Of a stretch of 23,251 nucleotides of DNA, positions 1-8,956 are shown piece after piece. Both the position numbers and the translations under genes were made by a program. How positions within the stretch are numbered: position 1 is the stretch's first letter; every line of letters starts with the position of its first letter. Origin of the DNA: Haplomitrium mnioides (Eukaryota > Marchantiophyta > Haplomitriopsida > Calobryales); contig JBNGIS010017998.1 in NCBI GenBank assembly GCA_049999725.1, positions 1 to 23,251 on the forward strand, written 5' to 3'. Under the pieces are notes generated by a model. That model did not search any database, was not told the DNA's origin, and saw only the letters and a list, made by a program, of their open reading frames with translations.

Positions 1-110
1 GGTTCTTGTTCTGAGTAGCCTATTCATGGTTCAAAGTAGCAGTTGTTTGACAATGACTGCTAAGCTTTCGTAGACTCCATGTGCATATAGGGCTCCAAGA
101 ATTAATAATG
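1..110 (-). repeat. Degenerate remnant of the 37-bp palindrome-bearing repeat
   Basis: Contains GGTTCTTGTTCTGAGT near its start and GACTCCATGTGCATA near 73. Both read as the reverse complement of the 37-bp units at 18163-18500. It lies just downstream of the last gene B exon I can see in the left copy, so it is probably intronic. Confidence 0.5.
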
Positions 111-302
111 AATCAAATGTGCGTCCGAGGTTATAAAAAACAATAATGATCTATATTCTTTCTTAAATTTTATGCATGAGTACCTTGTAAATACCATCCG
201 GTTGAAAGTTATTAAGTTTGCTAGATTCAAAAAAGCTTATTAGGAAAAGAAGAGAAAAATTATACAATAATCTTGGATTGCAAAAGCCAAAGCATTTTTT
301 AC

Positions 303-413
303 CTTTGTCAAACTCCAAAACGGAGTGATTTAATCTCTTCACATGTTTTACAAATAGCAAATTTATTGCATTAAGGAATTTTGACATTTGGAAAGTATGT
401 TCTTCAATGCTTT
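303..413 (-). pseudogene. Gene B (transposase-like), left copy, exon 3
   Basis: On the minus strand, a pyrimidine-rich acceptor (TTTCTAGTTTTAG) precedes 413 and a donor (CAAAG/GTAAAA) follows 303, leaving about 37 codons. One frame reads YFPNVKIP, then after a stop CNKFAICKTCEEIK, with a C-x2-C pair. From memory this resembles the cysteine segment of a DDE-transposase-like family. That frame carries two stops early and one near the end. An alternative frame is open but lacks the cysteine motif. Moderate confidence that this is an exon, lower that the function is right. The catalytic DDE residues would lie beyond the left edge of the window. Confidence 0.4.
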
Positions 414-488
414 CTAAAACTAGAAAAACTTAAAATGCAATTGCGGTACTTCTCTTTCCAAAAAGTTGCATAATAGTTATAAACTTAC

Positions 489-969
489 CATTCGATAAAA
501 TTATCATCAAAATTATATATTTTGTGAGTCTGCATTCTCTCAAAGTGATTGTGATAAAAGTTGTCTATCTACTCATGTACAAATACCTTTATGAAAGATA
601 AATCTCTCTTAAAAGTGCTTTTAGGATCTGCATTCTTGAGTATTTTTATCTCTTGGATTTTATCAATCCACATGAATAATATTAATTTTAATGCATTTGT
701 ACCTACAACGGTACCGCCACAAAGAGTGAATTGATTGCCAATGTTGGAATATTTTCTTAGTATTTCCCATTGTAATATGATATTTCAATTCTTCATGCCT
801 TGTCAAAAGTATGTTTCTTTGATAGCTCTAATGAAATATGTCTTGCACAATGACCAACAATTATTTTTGTAACATGAAAATTCCCTCAATTTTAGAATTG
901 ACACCGAATCAAGTTTCTTCTTTACAAAGCTCTTGTCATGATGGCATTTTGGTAAAGAATTGTCACGTA
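489..969 (-). pseudogene. Gene B (transposase-like), left copy, exon 2, downstream part
   Basis: Minus-strand continuation of the exon split by the copia insertion. If the element and one copy of the ACGTA duplication are ignored, the frame runs straight across the junction. Visible motifs include SCYKNNCWSLCKTYF (Cys codons at 872-874 and 857-859, a C-x4-C pair), then FTLCGGTVVGTNALKLI. This layout recalls the N-terminal region of DDE-transposase-like proteins of plants and some animals, judged from memory. Three in-frame stops (two TGA, one TAG) mark it as decayed. The exon ends at a good donor, GAATG/GTAAGTTT, at 489/488, followed by a short intron of about 75 bases. An unrelated unknown protein remains possible. 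Confidence 0.5.
965..969. other. Target-site duplication, left side (ACGTA)
   Basis: ACGTA directly precedes the TG of the 5' LTR and is repeated exactly after the 3' LTR at 7941-7945. A 5-bp duplication is typical of Ty1/copia integration. Confidence 0.9.
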
Positions 970-1217
970 TGTTATGATATATAGAGTAACATAAAACTAG
1001 GATTAGAAGATACTTTACTTGATCTATAATTAGGTTATTAATCTACCATTAGTGAGTAGATTAAGCTAATACTAATCCTAGATACAAATATTACTTTGTA
1101 TGATTATTATTGAGATTATTATTGATATATGAGATGAGAGATGAGAGGAGAATTATTGCACACCATACTATTACAATAATAATACTTTGCATTGTCTATT
1201 ACAACAATTATTCAACA
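970..1217 (+). repeat. 5' LTR of the copia element
   Basis: Starts TGTTATGATATATAG and ends ACAATTATTCAACA, matching 7687-7940. A segment near 1162-1190 differs from the other LTR by substitutions and length change. Confidence 0.93.
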
Positions 1218-1229
1218 CGTTATCAACAC
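1216..1229 (+). other. Primer-binding-site-like sequence of the copia element
   Basis: CACGTTATCAACAC straddles the 3' edge of the 5' LTR. It resembles plant copia primer sites related to initiator Met-tRNA (TGGTATCAGAGC) with several mismatches. The position is certain; the tRNA partner is inferred. Confidence 0.5.
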
Positions 1230-2717
1230 TTTGCTAATTTGTATAAATTTTTTAATTTTTTTTTCAATGAGCAAAACCTATATATACACATGTCGGGTTT
1301 TCTGAGAACACTTATGGGATTATCTGCAAGCTTGTCTTGCTATGGCAACTAATCGACTACCGAGGCTATTCTTCGAAGCTCCATCTTAATCCCCGAAGCT
1401 ACTAAGTCAATCGGAGCAACACAATTTATCCCGAACCTCCACTAAGCCCTTCCCAAAGCTTTGTGTTTCTGGCAAGCCTGATTTGACTACCAAATCTAAC
1501 AGTTGGAAGAGAAGCAATTATTTGCTTGTGAAAATAAGTATCTACACATCCAATCTATCATATTTTTTTATTTTGAAGTCACAGACTTGATCGCCAGATC
1601 TAGGCAAACATTTTGAGCTATCAAGTGAAATGTTTGGTGATAGATTGACTACAAACTAAGTGTTTACATCTTTGATTCATAGCAGCTGAACATACTAACA
1701 TCTATGCTATGTTTTAACTGCTTAAAAATCATGATATAAGAAAATCTCAGATTGTTTGAAGTCTAACAAAACCAAAAACAACATTATTGGATTCATAGCT
1801 GAACTACAAATAATCTACAACTACCATTCTAATTGATCAACCACATAGTTGACTCATATATTCAGATCAATCCATCAAATCAGATATTTCTGAGACATTC
1901 AAAGCATTCATCTCTAATATTTGAATCAAAATATAGCATAAAATCTTTTATAATAGATCTATGTTTCTGTAAAGCCACATCAAATTGTCCAATACTCTGT
2001 TTTTATAAAAACACCAAAACCTGATACTCAAATCAAAATACCAGTGAAAATACATTTTTTGAGAAATAACAGATAGTTTGATATTTTACAATAACCATAC
2101 CTTATTCTCTATATATGAACAAAATTGAGAATAACTATTTGTAAAATTCAGGATATAGAATCTAGAAAGCTGATTCTATGCATAGTATATAATTCTAAAC
2201 TGATTAGTTGGCTCATAGTTTTGAACAAATCAAAGCAGGCTACTTGCCACAACTAATCCACATGGTTTATAACTATACATCAGACCATCTAAGCTAGTAA
2301 ACTCGCTATTTTTGTAGAATTGCAACCTCATATATTTTGATCACATTAGTACATGTTATTTTTACATATTGTGGAAATCTGATTCAATTTCATGAGCCTA
2401 CAGCTGTAAGAAGAACAAAGCTTTTATTATAAGATTCTGTTGGTGATATCACAACAGCTTCAAGAATCTGCACCAACACACATTTTCAGATATATAAAGC
2501 CAACCCATTGCCTACATCAAGAAGAAGAGGGAAGCAAATTCTATAACAACTCTATTATATATTTCTTTTACAGATCTACAAAAAATTCAAATAACCAAAA
2601 GAGATAAAAGCATTCTGTCATTTATAAATCAGAACTTTTTTAGTTACTGAATATACATAATCTTTAAGAAATTTGTTTTCTACTTCTTAAACTTTGTTCA
2701 TGTCAGCATTTTAAGAA
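1230..2717 (+). other. Long 5' leader of the copia element, no gene seen
   Basis: About 1.5 kb of AT-rich sequence lies between the PBS and the first gag codon. I see no convincing coding stretch. The short open frames at 1110-1352 and 1833-2024 have no recognisable composition. A TATA-like ATATATAAAG occurs near 2490, but there is no reason to prefer it as a promoter. The leader is longer than I would expect for copia, so it may hide an insertion. Confidence 0.6.
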
Positions 2718-3790
2718 ATGGAAAAACTAAGTTTTAAAAGCTTGACCATAAATGGAGAAAATTATCTCTTCTGGTCACTTGATGCTGCTCCTCACCTTGT
2801 TTCAAAAGGATTGGAAACAACTATCCTCACTGATGATGATATCAATGCTCAACAGAAAGCACAAGCATTGGTGTTTGTTATACACCACCTGTTTGATCCT
2901 CTTAAATTGTAATTTTTAAATGACAGTAACCCCAGATTGTTGTGAGACAGCCTAAAAGAGCGTTTTGACCACACAAAGACAATCCATATGCCAAAAGCAA
3001 GGCATAATTGGGTAAATCTAAGAGTTCAAGATTTTACAACAATATCCAAGTATAACAGTGAACTCTTTAGAATCACAAGTCGATTAACTCCTTGTGGAAA
3101 TCTTATTTTCTGAAGAGGAATAAATAGAGAAAACACTATCAACTTTCCAACCTACAAATATGATATTGTCTGCACAATACAAGAATATGAACTTCAGAAG
3201 ATATTCTGAATTAATTGCATATTTATTGTTAGTAGAGAAACATCACAACTTACTGATGAAAAACTCTAAAACCAAACCTCATGGAACTCTGCTATTATCT
3301 CAACTACCTGAAGTTCACTACAATAAACTAGTAAACCATATAGGACAGCCACGACAAAGAATTAGATATGGTTCCAACAGGCAAGCCTCATATAGAGGAA
3401 AAGCCCCAACAACTTGAATGTATAATAACCAATTCAGATGGAGAGGCAGACGAAGGAGCTTTGTAAGAAAATATTTTCCAAGAGGACAAAGAGGTGGTAG
3501 ATCTCAAAATAGAAGCAAAAATATGCCATCCTCAAGTAATACAAGAGGCTCAACTATATGTACAAGATTTAGTACCATAGGCCATCCTCAGAAAATGTGC
3601 AAAATCTCTGCACATCTGGTTGCACTATATGAAAAAGACAAGAGTAAACAATCTATTACAGAAAACCATGGAGTGTTCATGGAACAAACAAATACACTGA
3701 GTGATTATATTAATAAAGAAGATGACCTGGCTGCTCTAGAAAATCACGTGTTACAGTGTATATCTTCAGTTCCTAAATTGGATGACATCA
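2718..3790 (+). pseudogene. gag: Copia gag polyprotein region, broken
   Basis: Begins MEKLSFKSLTINGENYLFW, typical of the gag N-terminus of plant copia elements. The frame continues past stops at 2910-2912, about 2949 and 3112 (IHMPKARHNW, QDFTTISKYNSELF), then shifts into 3160-3417 and, after one more stop, 3418-3945. An Arg-rich stretch at about 3430-3520 precedes the nucleocapsid knuckle at 3559-3600. The knuckle reads CTRFSTIGHPQKMC: the second metal-binding Cys of the CCHC pattern is replaced by Phe, with a TTT codon where TGT is expected. Gag would package element RNA in virus-like particles, but this copy cannot do so. Confidence 0.85.
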
Positions 3791-4190
3791 ATACATGCAT
3801 AATTGATAGTGGTAGCACTTACACTATATTGAAGTGCAGATCCTTCTTCACAAACATAGCACCTTCAAGTCAAAATGTGAGAACAATTATGAGCAGTAAC
3901 CAGATAGAAGAAGGACATGGACCAGCCATAACCACAATGCCATAAGGAACTAAATTACATATCAGATCTGCTATATATGCACCAAGTGCTACTAGGAAAA
4001 TCATTAGCTTTAAAGATATAAGAGATAATGGATTCCATAGACACACAAGCATTTGTAAGATTGGGAGGTGTCATATGTTTTACAAAACACTTCTAAAGAA
4101 TCTGAAATAAAAGAAACACTTTTTGCATATCCCCTTGGGTTTTATGTAACACAAATTCAAAGTTTCTTACTTGATGCAAAATAAATTGAT
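3791..4190 (+). pseudogene. Copia aspartic protease region, broken
   Basis: CIIDSGSTYTIL contains the retroviral-type protease triad region, with D-S-G-S at 3805-3816. Downstream, GTKLHIRSAIYAPSATRK and ISFKDIRDNGFH match the usual copia stretch between protease and integrase. A stop at about 3943-3945 follows ITTMP, so the frame is interrupted just after the protease core. This domain normally cleaves the Gag-Pol polyprotein. Confidence 0.8.
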
Positions 4191-4194
4191 CACA

Positions 4195-5130
4195 ACATAT
4201 TATGGCATAAACGCTTAGGACATTGTGGAACGACAACGTTTTAGAGTATTCTCAAAGTGTTAAGATCTATTCCTCCTAGCGTTAAACAACACATGATCAA
4301 TAAACAATCATCGAATGCTCTCAAGGTAAGCTAGTCCTACAACTAGCAATATCCAAGACTGTGATGGATATACCGAGATTCTTTGATAGAATACATGCAG
4401 ATGTTTGTGGTTCTATACACTCACCAAGTGGATCTTTTTGGTACTTCTTGGTTATTATTTGCACATCATCAAAATGGTCACAAGTCTCACTACTCTCTAC
4501 CCTGAACTTAGTATTTCCTAGGATTTTGGCACATATTTTGAAATTGAAAGCTCAATTTCCAAAAATCCAATCAGAGTTCTACGAGTTGACAATGCGGGAG
4601 AGTTTACATCAAAGACTTTTGATGATTTTTGCATGACAATGGGTAAAGATACCCAATACTCTATGGCTTGTGTCCATTTTCAAAATGGCATAGCCAAAAG
4701 AGCTATTCGCAGCAAATAGATGATAGCTAAGCTCATGCTCATGTAGACCAAATTACCGGTTTCTACATGGTACCACGTTGTGTTACATGCTGCATCATTA
4801 TTGAATACCATTGAATACCTTGACACCTCACCAACTTGTCTATAAGACTATTCCCAATCTATCTCATCTACGAATTTTTGGTTGTCAAGTCCTTGTTTCG
4901 ATTATGGAACCAAAAAGGACTAAAATAGGTCCTCAAAGACAAAAGGGTATCTATGTGGGATATATGAGTCTCCATCGATCATATGCTATCTGGAACCATA
5001 CAAAGCAGATGTTTTTCAAGCCAGATTTGCAGATTGCCACTTCTACAAGGATATATTCCCATCATTATTTGAAGATAAAAATTCTTCATTACCAAAAAAG
5101 TTAGAATGGGAGAAAATATCCACTTTATGG
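4195..5130 (+). pseudogene. Copia integrase region, broken
   Basis: The pre-integrase zinc-binding segment LWHKRLGHCG lies near 4200-4230. The catalytic core starts at RFFDRIHADVCGS, with the first Asp at 4400-4402. After a frameshift the second Asp appears in RVDNAGEF (Asp at 4588-4590). Where copia elements normally read QNGLAES, this copy reads QNGIAKRAI, so the third catalytic residue (Glu) is Lys (AAA at 4696-4698). The region LTPHQLVYKTIPNLSHLRIFG at about 4815-4880 and KGIYVGYMS are the standard C-terminal part of the core. Integrase joins element DNA to the host chromosome. The catalytic loss and several frameshifts make this copy inactive. Confidence 0.82.
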
Positions 5131-5569
5131 TTAGATCAGAGAATAAGGCAATGTGATGATGAAGTCAAGAGACTTCTTCACTTGACTAAAACTATCGAAC
5201 AATCGCCTGACTCTTTTAATGAGATTGCAAAGGTAACACGATCATGTATTCTTGCTGTAAATGTACCTGCAAGAATTCAAGACACTACTATAACAACAAG
5301 TCATCAATTACCAAGGCAAAAGAGAGGATGCCCTTTAGGCTCAAAGGACTCTCAACCAAGGCAAAGAATTTTGACAAAGAGGACCACATTCTCAATTGAT
5401 GTGCCTATACCACCATCATCATTTATTACACTACCATCTCAGCCTACTATCTCGATTTTAGAGATCCTGGATAATAAAGAAATTTCAATCTACTATATGG
5501 ACACTGGGATATTATGGCAAAGAGAAAGTGTTAGTATGGATGATAATTTTGCATTCATGATTTCATAGA
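5131..5569 (+). pseudogene. Linker between copia integrase and reverse transcriptase
   Basis: An open stretch at 5182-5568 holds QLPRQKRGCPLGSKDSQPR, the basic linker that in many plant copia polyproteins precedes RT. No catalytic motif is expected here. It is open but has no independent start of its own, so I treat it as part of the polyprotein. Confidence 0.65.
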
Positions 5570-6650
5570 CTATATTCAATGGATTCCTTGGTCCAAGGTC
5601 TATCAAAGAAGCTATGGACAGTCCCGATTGGATTGAATGGAAAAAGGTGATGAATTTTGAATTGGATTCTATGAGAAAAAGGAAAGCATTTGGACCTTTA
5701 GTCCTCGTACTCTCTGATGCCCACTTAATTGGATAAAGGTGGTTTTTTGTGAAAAAGCGAAATGAAAAAGGAAATATTGTTAAATATAAAGCACGCCTTG
5801 TAGCCAAGGGCTATATACAGATACTTGGAAGAGACCATGATCTCACATATGCCCTAGTTATGGATGCTATCATATACCGGTTCCTAGTAGGTTTTTACCT
5901 AGGACATGAGCTCATGACACATTAGCGAGATGTTGTGATAGCATACCTATATAGGCTATTATATATCTAGATCTATGTGAAGGCTCCCCGAGAGCTTATA
6001 GCCAAGAATGTCTATCATATTCAGGGGGAGAATGTCTCTAAGAGATAGTTGTTTAGCAACCCATCTACCTCATGACCAACGACCAATATAAAGCCCAAGA
6101 GAGGGAGTACTGGGCTTGGACCTTTAGTCCATGAGATGCAGTCTAGGAGGAGTGGACCTATAGTCCCCCCTATGAATCAATCCATGCCTCTAGCCAAGGA
6201 TGGATATGTTGTCCAGATCATGAACTCTATTTATGGACTTAAAGCAAAGTGGTCGTATGGTATCAGAGATTTAAAGAGGAGATAATAGCAATGGGTTTTC
6301 GCCATGATGACATTGCACCAAGTTTATTCATCAAACATGCTAACAAACAATTTACTATTGTCGCAATTTATACTGATGATATAAACTTATTTGGTCACCA
6401 ATCCCTACTTGAGCAGACTATATGTATACTTAAGAGAAGTTTTGATATGATGGATATTAGTAAGACTATCTATTGCTTAGGACTACAATTTGAGTATCTT
6501 GACAATGGCATACTAGTCCATCATAGTACTTATACTAAGAAAGTCCTAAACCAATTTAATATGGATAAATCTCATCCAATAACATCACCTATAGAGATTA
6601 GAACACTGGACAGAGACAAAGATTTACTCCGTAAACAAAAGACATAAAGC
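5570..6650 (+). pseudogene. Copia reverse transcriptase region, broken
   Basis: RT begins with MDSPDWIEWKKVMNFELDSM at about 5613, followed by WFFVKKRNEKGNIVKYKARL and VAKGY, the conserved N-terminal RT blocks. After an internal 190-bp disruption (6024-6216) the domain resumes with SIYGLK. A one-base shift then leads to WYQRFKEEIIAMGFRHDD and the active-site box IYTDDINLFG. The box reads YTDD at 6369-6380 in place of the usual YVDD. The tail CLGLQFEYLDNGILVHHSTY is standard. RT copies element RNA into DNA, but stops (about 5735, 5923 and 5968), the insert and the frameshift disable this copy. Confidence 0.88.
5998..6217 (+). repeat. Insertion or duplication inside the copia RT domain
   Basis: Between the RT blocks APRELIAKNVYHIQ and SIYGLK there are about 190 extra bases with no RT similarity. 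The flanks TAGCCAAGAATG (5998) and TAGCCAAGGATG (6192) are near-duplicates over about 26 bases. The extra segment begins GGGGGAGAATGTCT, which looks like a polypurine tract next to an LTR start, and contains the inverted repeat AAGCCCA/TGGGCTT. Its origin is unresolved. Confidence 0.55.
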
Positions 6651-6654
6651 CTAT

Positions 6655-7320
6655 CCTCAGATCTGAGATACCATGTCTCTCTGCTACATGAGCTCGTATA
6701 TTCTTAACAAATCAAACTCGACCAGATATTTACTTTGCCGTGAACCTACTAGCCAAGCATAGTTCACAACCTACTATAAGACATTGGAATGGTATCAAGC
6801 AAATATTTAGATATTTGCAAGAAACCACTGACACAAGGCTTTATTTCCCAAAAAGCAATGATCAAATCCTAACCGATTATGCGTATGCATGATACTTATC
6901 GTATCTTGATGATGCTAAATCCCAAACCGGGTATGTATTCCTGTATGGCTCCATAGCTATATCATGAAAGAGTACTACACAAACTCTTGCTTGCACATCT
7001 TCCAACCATGCAGAGATAATAGCTCTATATGAAGCTAGTACAGAATGCATATATTTGCGTAGGATGGTTGATCATGTTTATGTTTCTTGTGATTTACCTT
7101 GTATATCTGACCCTACTATTATCTATGAGGATAATTTGGCATGTGTGCAATAGATCTCACAGGGATTTGTTAAAGGAGATCGTATTAAGCATATTGCACT
7201 GAAATTCCTTTTTACACATGAGCAACAAGATGACACAATTTCAGTACAGATGATCGTCGGTAAAGATAATCTGGCTATTTACAAAGGCTTTACCTCTTGC
7301 ACTACATCAACAATATTGTA
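6655..7320 (+). pseudogene. Copia RNase H region, broken
   Basis: Recognisable copia RNase H blocks read NQTRPDIYFAVNLLAKHSS, DDAKSQTGYVFL, SSNHAEIIALYEASTECIYL and EDNLACVQ, ending near KGFTSCTTSTIL before a stop at about 7319-7321. Stops at about 6889, 6965 and 7152 lie in the frame. One Gln in the ACVQQIS block is replaced by TAG. This domain degrades the RNA strand of the RNA-DNA hybrid during reverse transcription. Confidence 0.87.
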
Positions 7321-7676
7321 ATCTTATTGGACTACACTGACTATCCAGACTATTATGATCTTCATCGACATCTTTGATATTTTCTATGTTTTCATATTAT
7401 CGACGATCCTATTTTATATTCTGACGGCATATTATTTTTTCTTGGATCTATATGTCTTTTGATCATCTGACTCATTATCATATTCTTTTATGTTTTTATA
7501 GCCTATAGCCATATGATTCATCTTTCTTATCCATCATTTTATAGTATGAAAAGGTTTTAATAAGGCAACATCATTATTTCTTAATATGGATTCTCTTGTT
7601 TGAGTTGGAGTTATTCTTTTTATATCTATCTCTCACTTTATGTTACGATTGTTTATAACATTCCCCATGTTATAAC
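7321..7676 (+). other. Copia 3' untranslated region
   Basis: About 350 AT-rich bases lie between the end of RNase H and the polypurine tract. No gene or repeat was recognised. Confidence 0.7.
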
Positions 7677-7686
7677 CAAGTGGAAG
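7675..7686 (+). other. Polypurine tract of the copia element
   Basis: CCAAGTGGAAG directly abuts the TG of the 3' LTR. AAGTGGGAG-like tracts are the usual plus-strand primer of plant copia elements. Confidence 0.75.
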
Positions 7687-7940
7687 TGTTATGATATATA
7701 GAGTAACATAAAACTAGGATAAGAAGATACTTTACCTTATCTATAATTAGGTTATTAATCTACCATTTGTGAGTAGATTAAGTTAATACTAATCCTAGAT
7801 ACAAATATTACTTTGTATGATTATTATTGAGATTATTATTGATATATGAGATGAGAGATGAGAGGAAAATTATTGCACACCATACCATTGAGCTATTGAG
7901 CCACACATGTTGCATTGTCTACTGCAACAATTATTCAACA
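7687..7940 (+). repeat. 3' LTR of the copia element
   Basis: Matches 970-1217 closely and ends ATTATTCAACA. ACGTA follows at once. Confidence 0.93.
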
Positions 7941-7945
7941 ACGTA
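7941..7945. other. Target-site duplication, right side (ACGTA)
   Basis: Exact copy of 965-969 immediately after the 3' LTR. Confidence 0.9.
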
Positions 7946-8530
7946 AAGGATTTACCCATTTTGGTTTTGGTGGAGATAAATAACTCTTATATTTGGTTGG
8001 TCAATCGAGTCTATATCTAGCCATTATCTTCAAGATCTTCTCTATCATTTGAACTATATTTTGGCTTTGAAATATGTTCTTAAATTTGAGTAAACAAGTT
8101 TAAGTTGTAGGAGAACTTGATCAAGCCAAAAAAAAATCGTCACCAAAATCTTGAGCATAAGGAAATGTTTTTTCAAAACAAATTGGAGCCATTAGCAATG
8201 ATTCTAGAGAAATACTTTGAGATTGGAATTCATTGCCTAAACTTTCATCTGACTATTCCACTTGTGTCTTTCCTTTTCTAAATATCCCTCCAATCTTGGT
8301 TTCAAGTTCAACTTGAGTAAAAATAACCATTTGATTGAATGTTATCAAAGGTGATAGCACAACGCAATCAAAATTGAAATGGTTGTGCAACTCCGTTCTA
8401 GACTTTGTCGTCTTTGTCACTTGTTGACAAAGACATCTCAATAACAGTCTGAAAATCATGGCGTGAATGCTACTAAGTAGTCTTCAAGGTGTTATTCTTG
8501 TGCTTTAAGCTCAATAGAGGAGCTCAAGTT
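7946..8530 (-). pseudogene. Gene B (transposase-like), left copy, exon 2, upstream part
   Basis: On the minus strand an acceptor (CATTTCTTTAG) sits before 8530. The first part reads best as LLSLKHKNNTLKTT and HDFQTVIEMSLSTSDKDDKV. It then shifts frame into SLGNEFQSQSISLESLLMAP and, near the copia junction, PPKPKWVNPLRDNSLPKC. This runs in frame into 969-489 once the element is removed. Stops and at least one frameshift show decay. No catalytic residue is visible here. The exon belongs to the gene whose exon 1 is at 8725-8939. Confidence 0.5.
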
Positions 8531-8562
8531 CTAAAGAAATGAAGTTCAATTAGTGTATCAAA

Positions 8563-8722
8563 ACCCATGCATGCATAAGGCCTAGTGTTTTGAAAATCTT
8601 TGGAAGGAATAAGTTTTGATCACTTGACCTATATGCTAGGTCCAATGCGTGCATAGGGTTGACTCTTGGATCCTATGTGAGCATTGCATTTACTCCTTAA
8701 TCCTATGCGTGCATAGAGTTCA
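8563..8722. repeat. Palindrome-bearing repeats in intron 1 of gene B, left copy
   Basis: Several degenerate units carry CCTATGCGTGCATAG-like cores (at about 8567, 8642, 8700) with GAGTTCACTC or GGTTGACTC spacers. They fill the intron between gene B exons 1 and 2. The right copy also enters such a unit directly after its donor at 23239. Confidence 0.7.
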
Positions 8723-8724
8723 CT

Positions 8725-8939
8725 CTTACAATAGTTATCTATTGGCACATCTTGTTGAATAATCAACATGTTTTTACCCAAAATACTAGCCATCACACTT
8801 GATGCTCTTGTTTCACCGATGCCTCAATCTTCAAAATGACAATTTGAAGTTGATCATCTTGCCATATAGTAGTGAGACTTTTTTAAGAGCATAGATCTTG
8901 AAATTTCAATCACATTTGGCCTCTTGATGCTTTGGAAAA
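8725..8939 (-). pseudogene. Gene B (transposase-like), left copy, exon 1, start lost
   Basis: The minus strand here aligns base by base with the intact exon at 23022-23238. Shared blocks include AATTTCAAGAT and CATCAAGTGTGATG, giving ASSVMASILGKNM against ASSVMTSILEKKM. The ATG of the right copy has no counterpart: the aligned bases are TTT. Stops interrupt the middle. The donor AAG/GTGAAC of the right copy reads AAG/AGTGAAC here. The exon abuts the gene A remnant at 8957 because the region between the two genes is missing. Confidence 0.65.
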
Positions 8940-8956
8940 AGTGGTATGGGTACAAA

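Larger units (their letters stand above)
970..7940 (+). mobile_element. Complete but degenerate Ty1/copia LTR retrotransposon
   Basis: A 6971-bp element bounded by LTRs of 248 and 254 bp that begin TGTTATG and end TTCAACA. It has a PBS-like site after the 5' LTR, a polypurine tract before the 3' LTR and a perfect 5-bp target-site duplication. Domain order is gag, protease, integrase, reverse transcriptase, RNase H, which is the copia order (integrase before RT). Stops and frameshifts occur in every domain, so it cannot encode its own functions. Excluding one rearranged LTR segment, I count about eight differences between the LTRs, roughly 4 percent, so the insertion is not recent. It lies antisense inside an exon of gene B. 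Confidence 0.93.

Noticed and set aside
1110-1352. 80-codon plus-strand open frame overlapping the 5' LTR
   Set aside because: Begins inside the LTR and has no recognisable composition; chance opening in AT-rich DNA.
5493-5807. 104-codon minus-strand open frame
   Set aside because: Antisense shadow of the copia RT N-terminal region.
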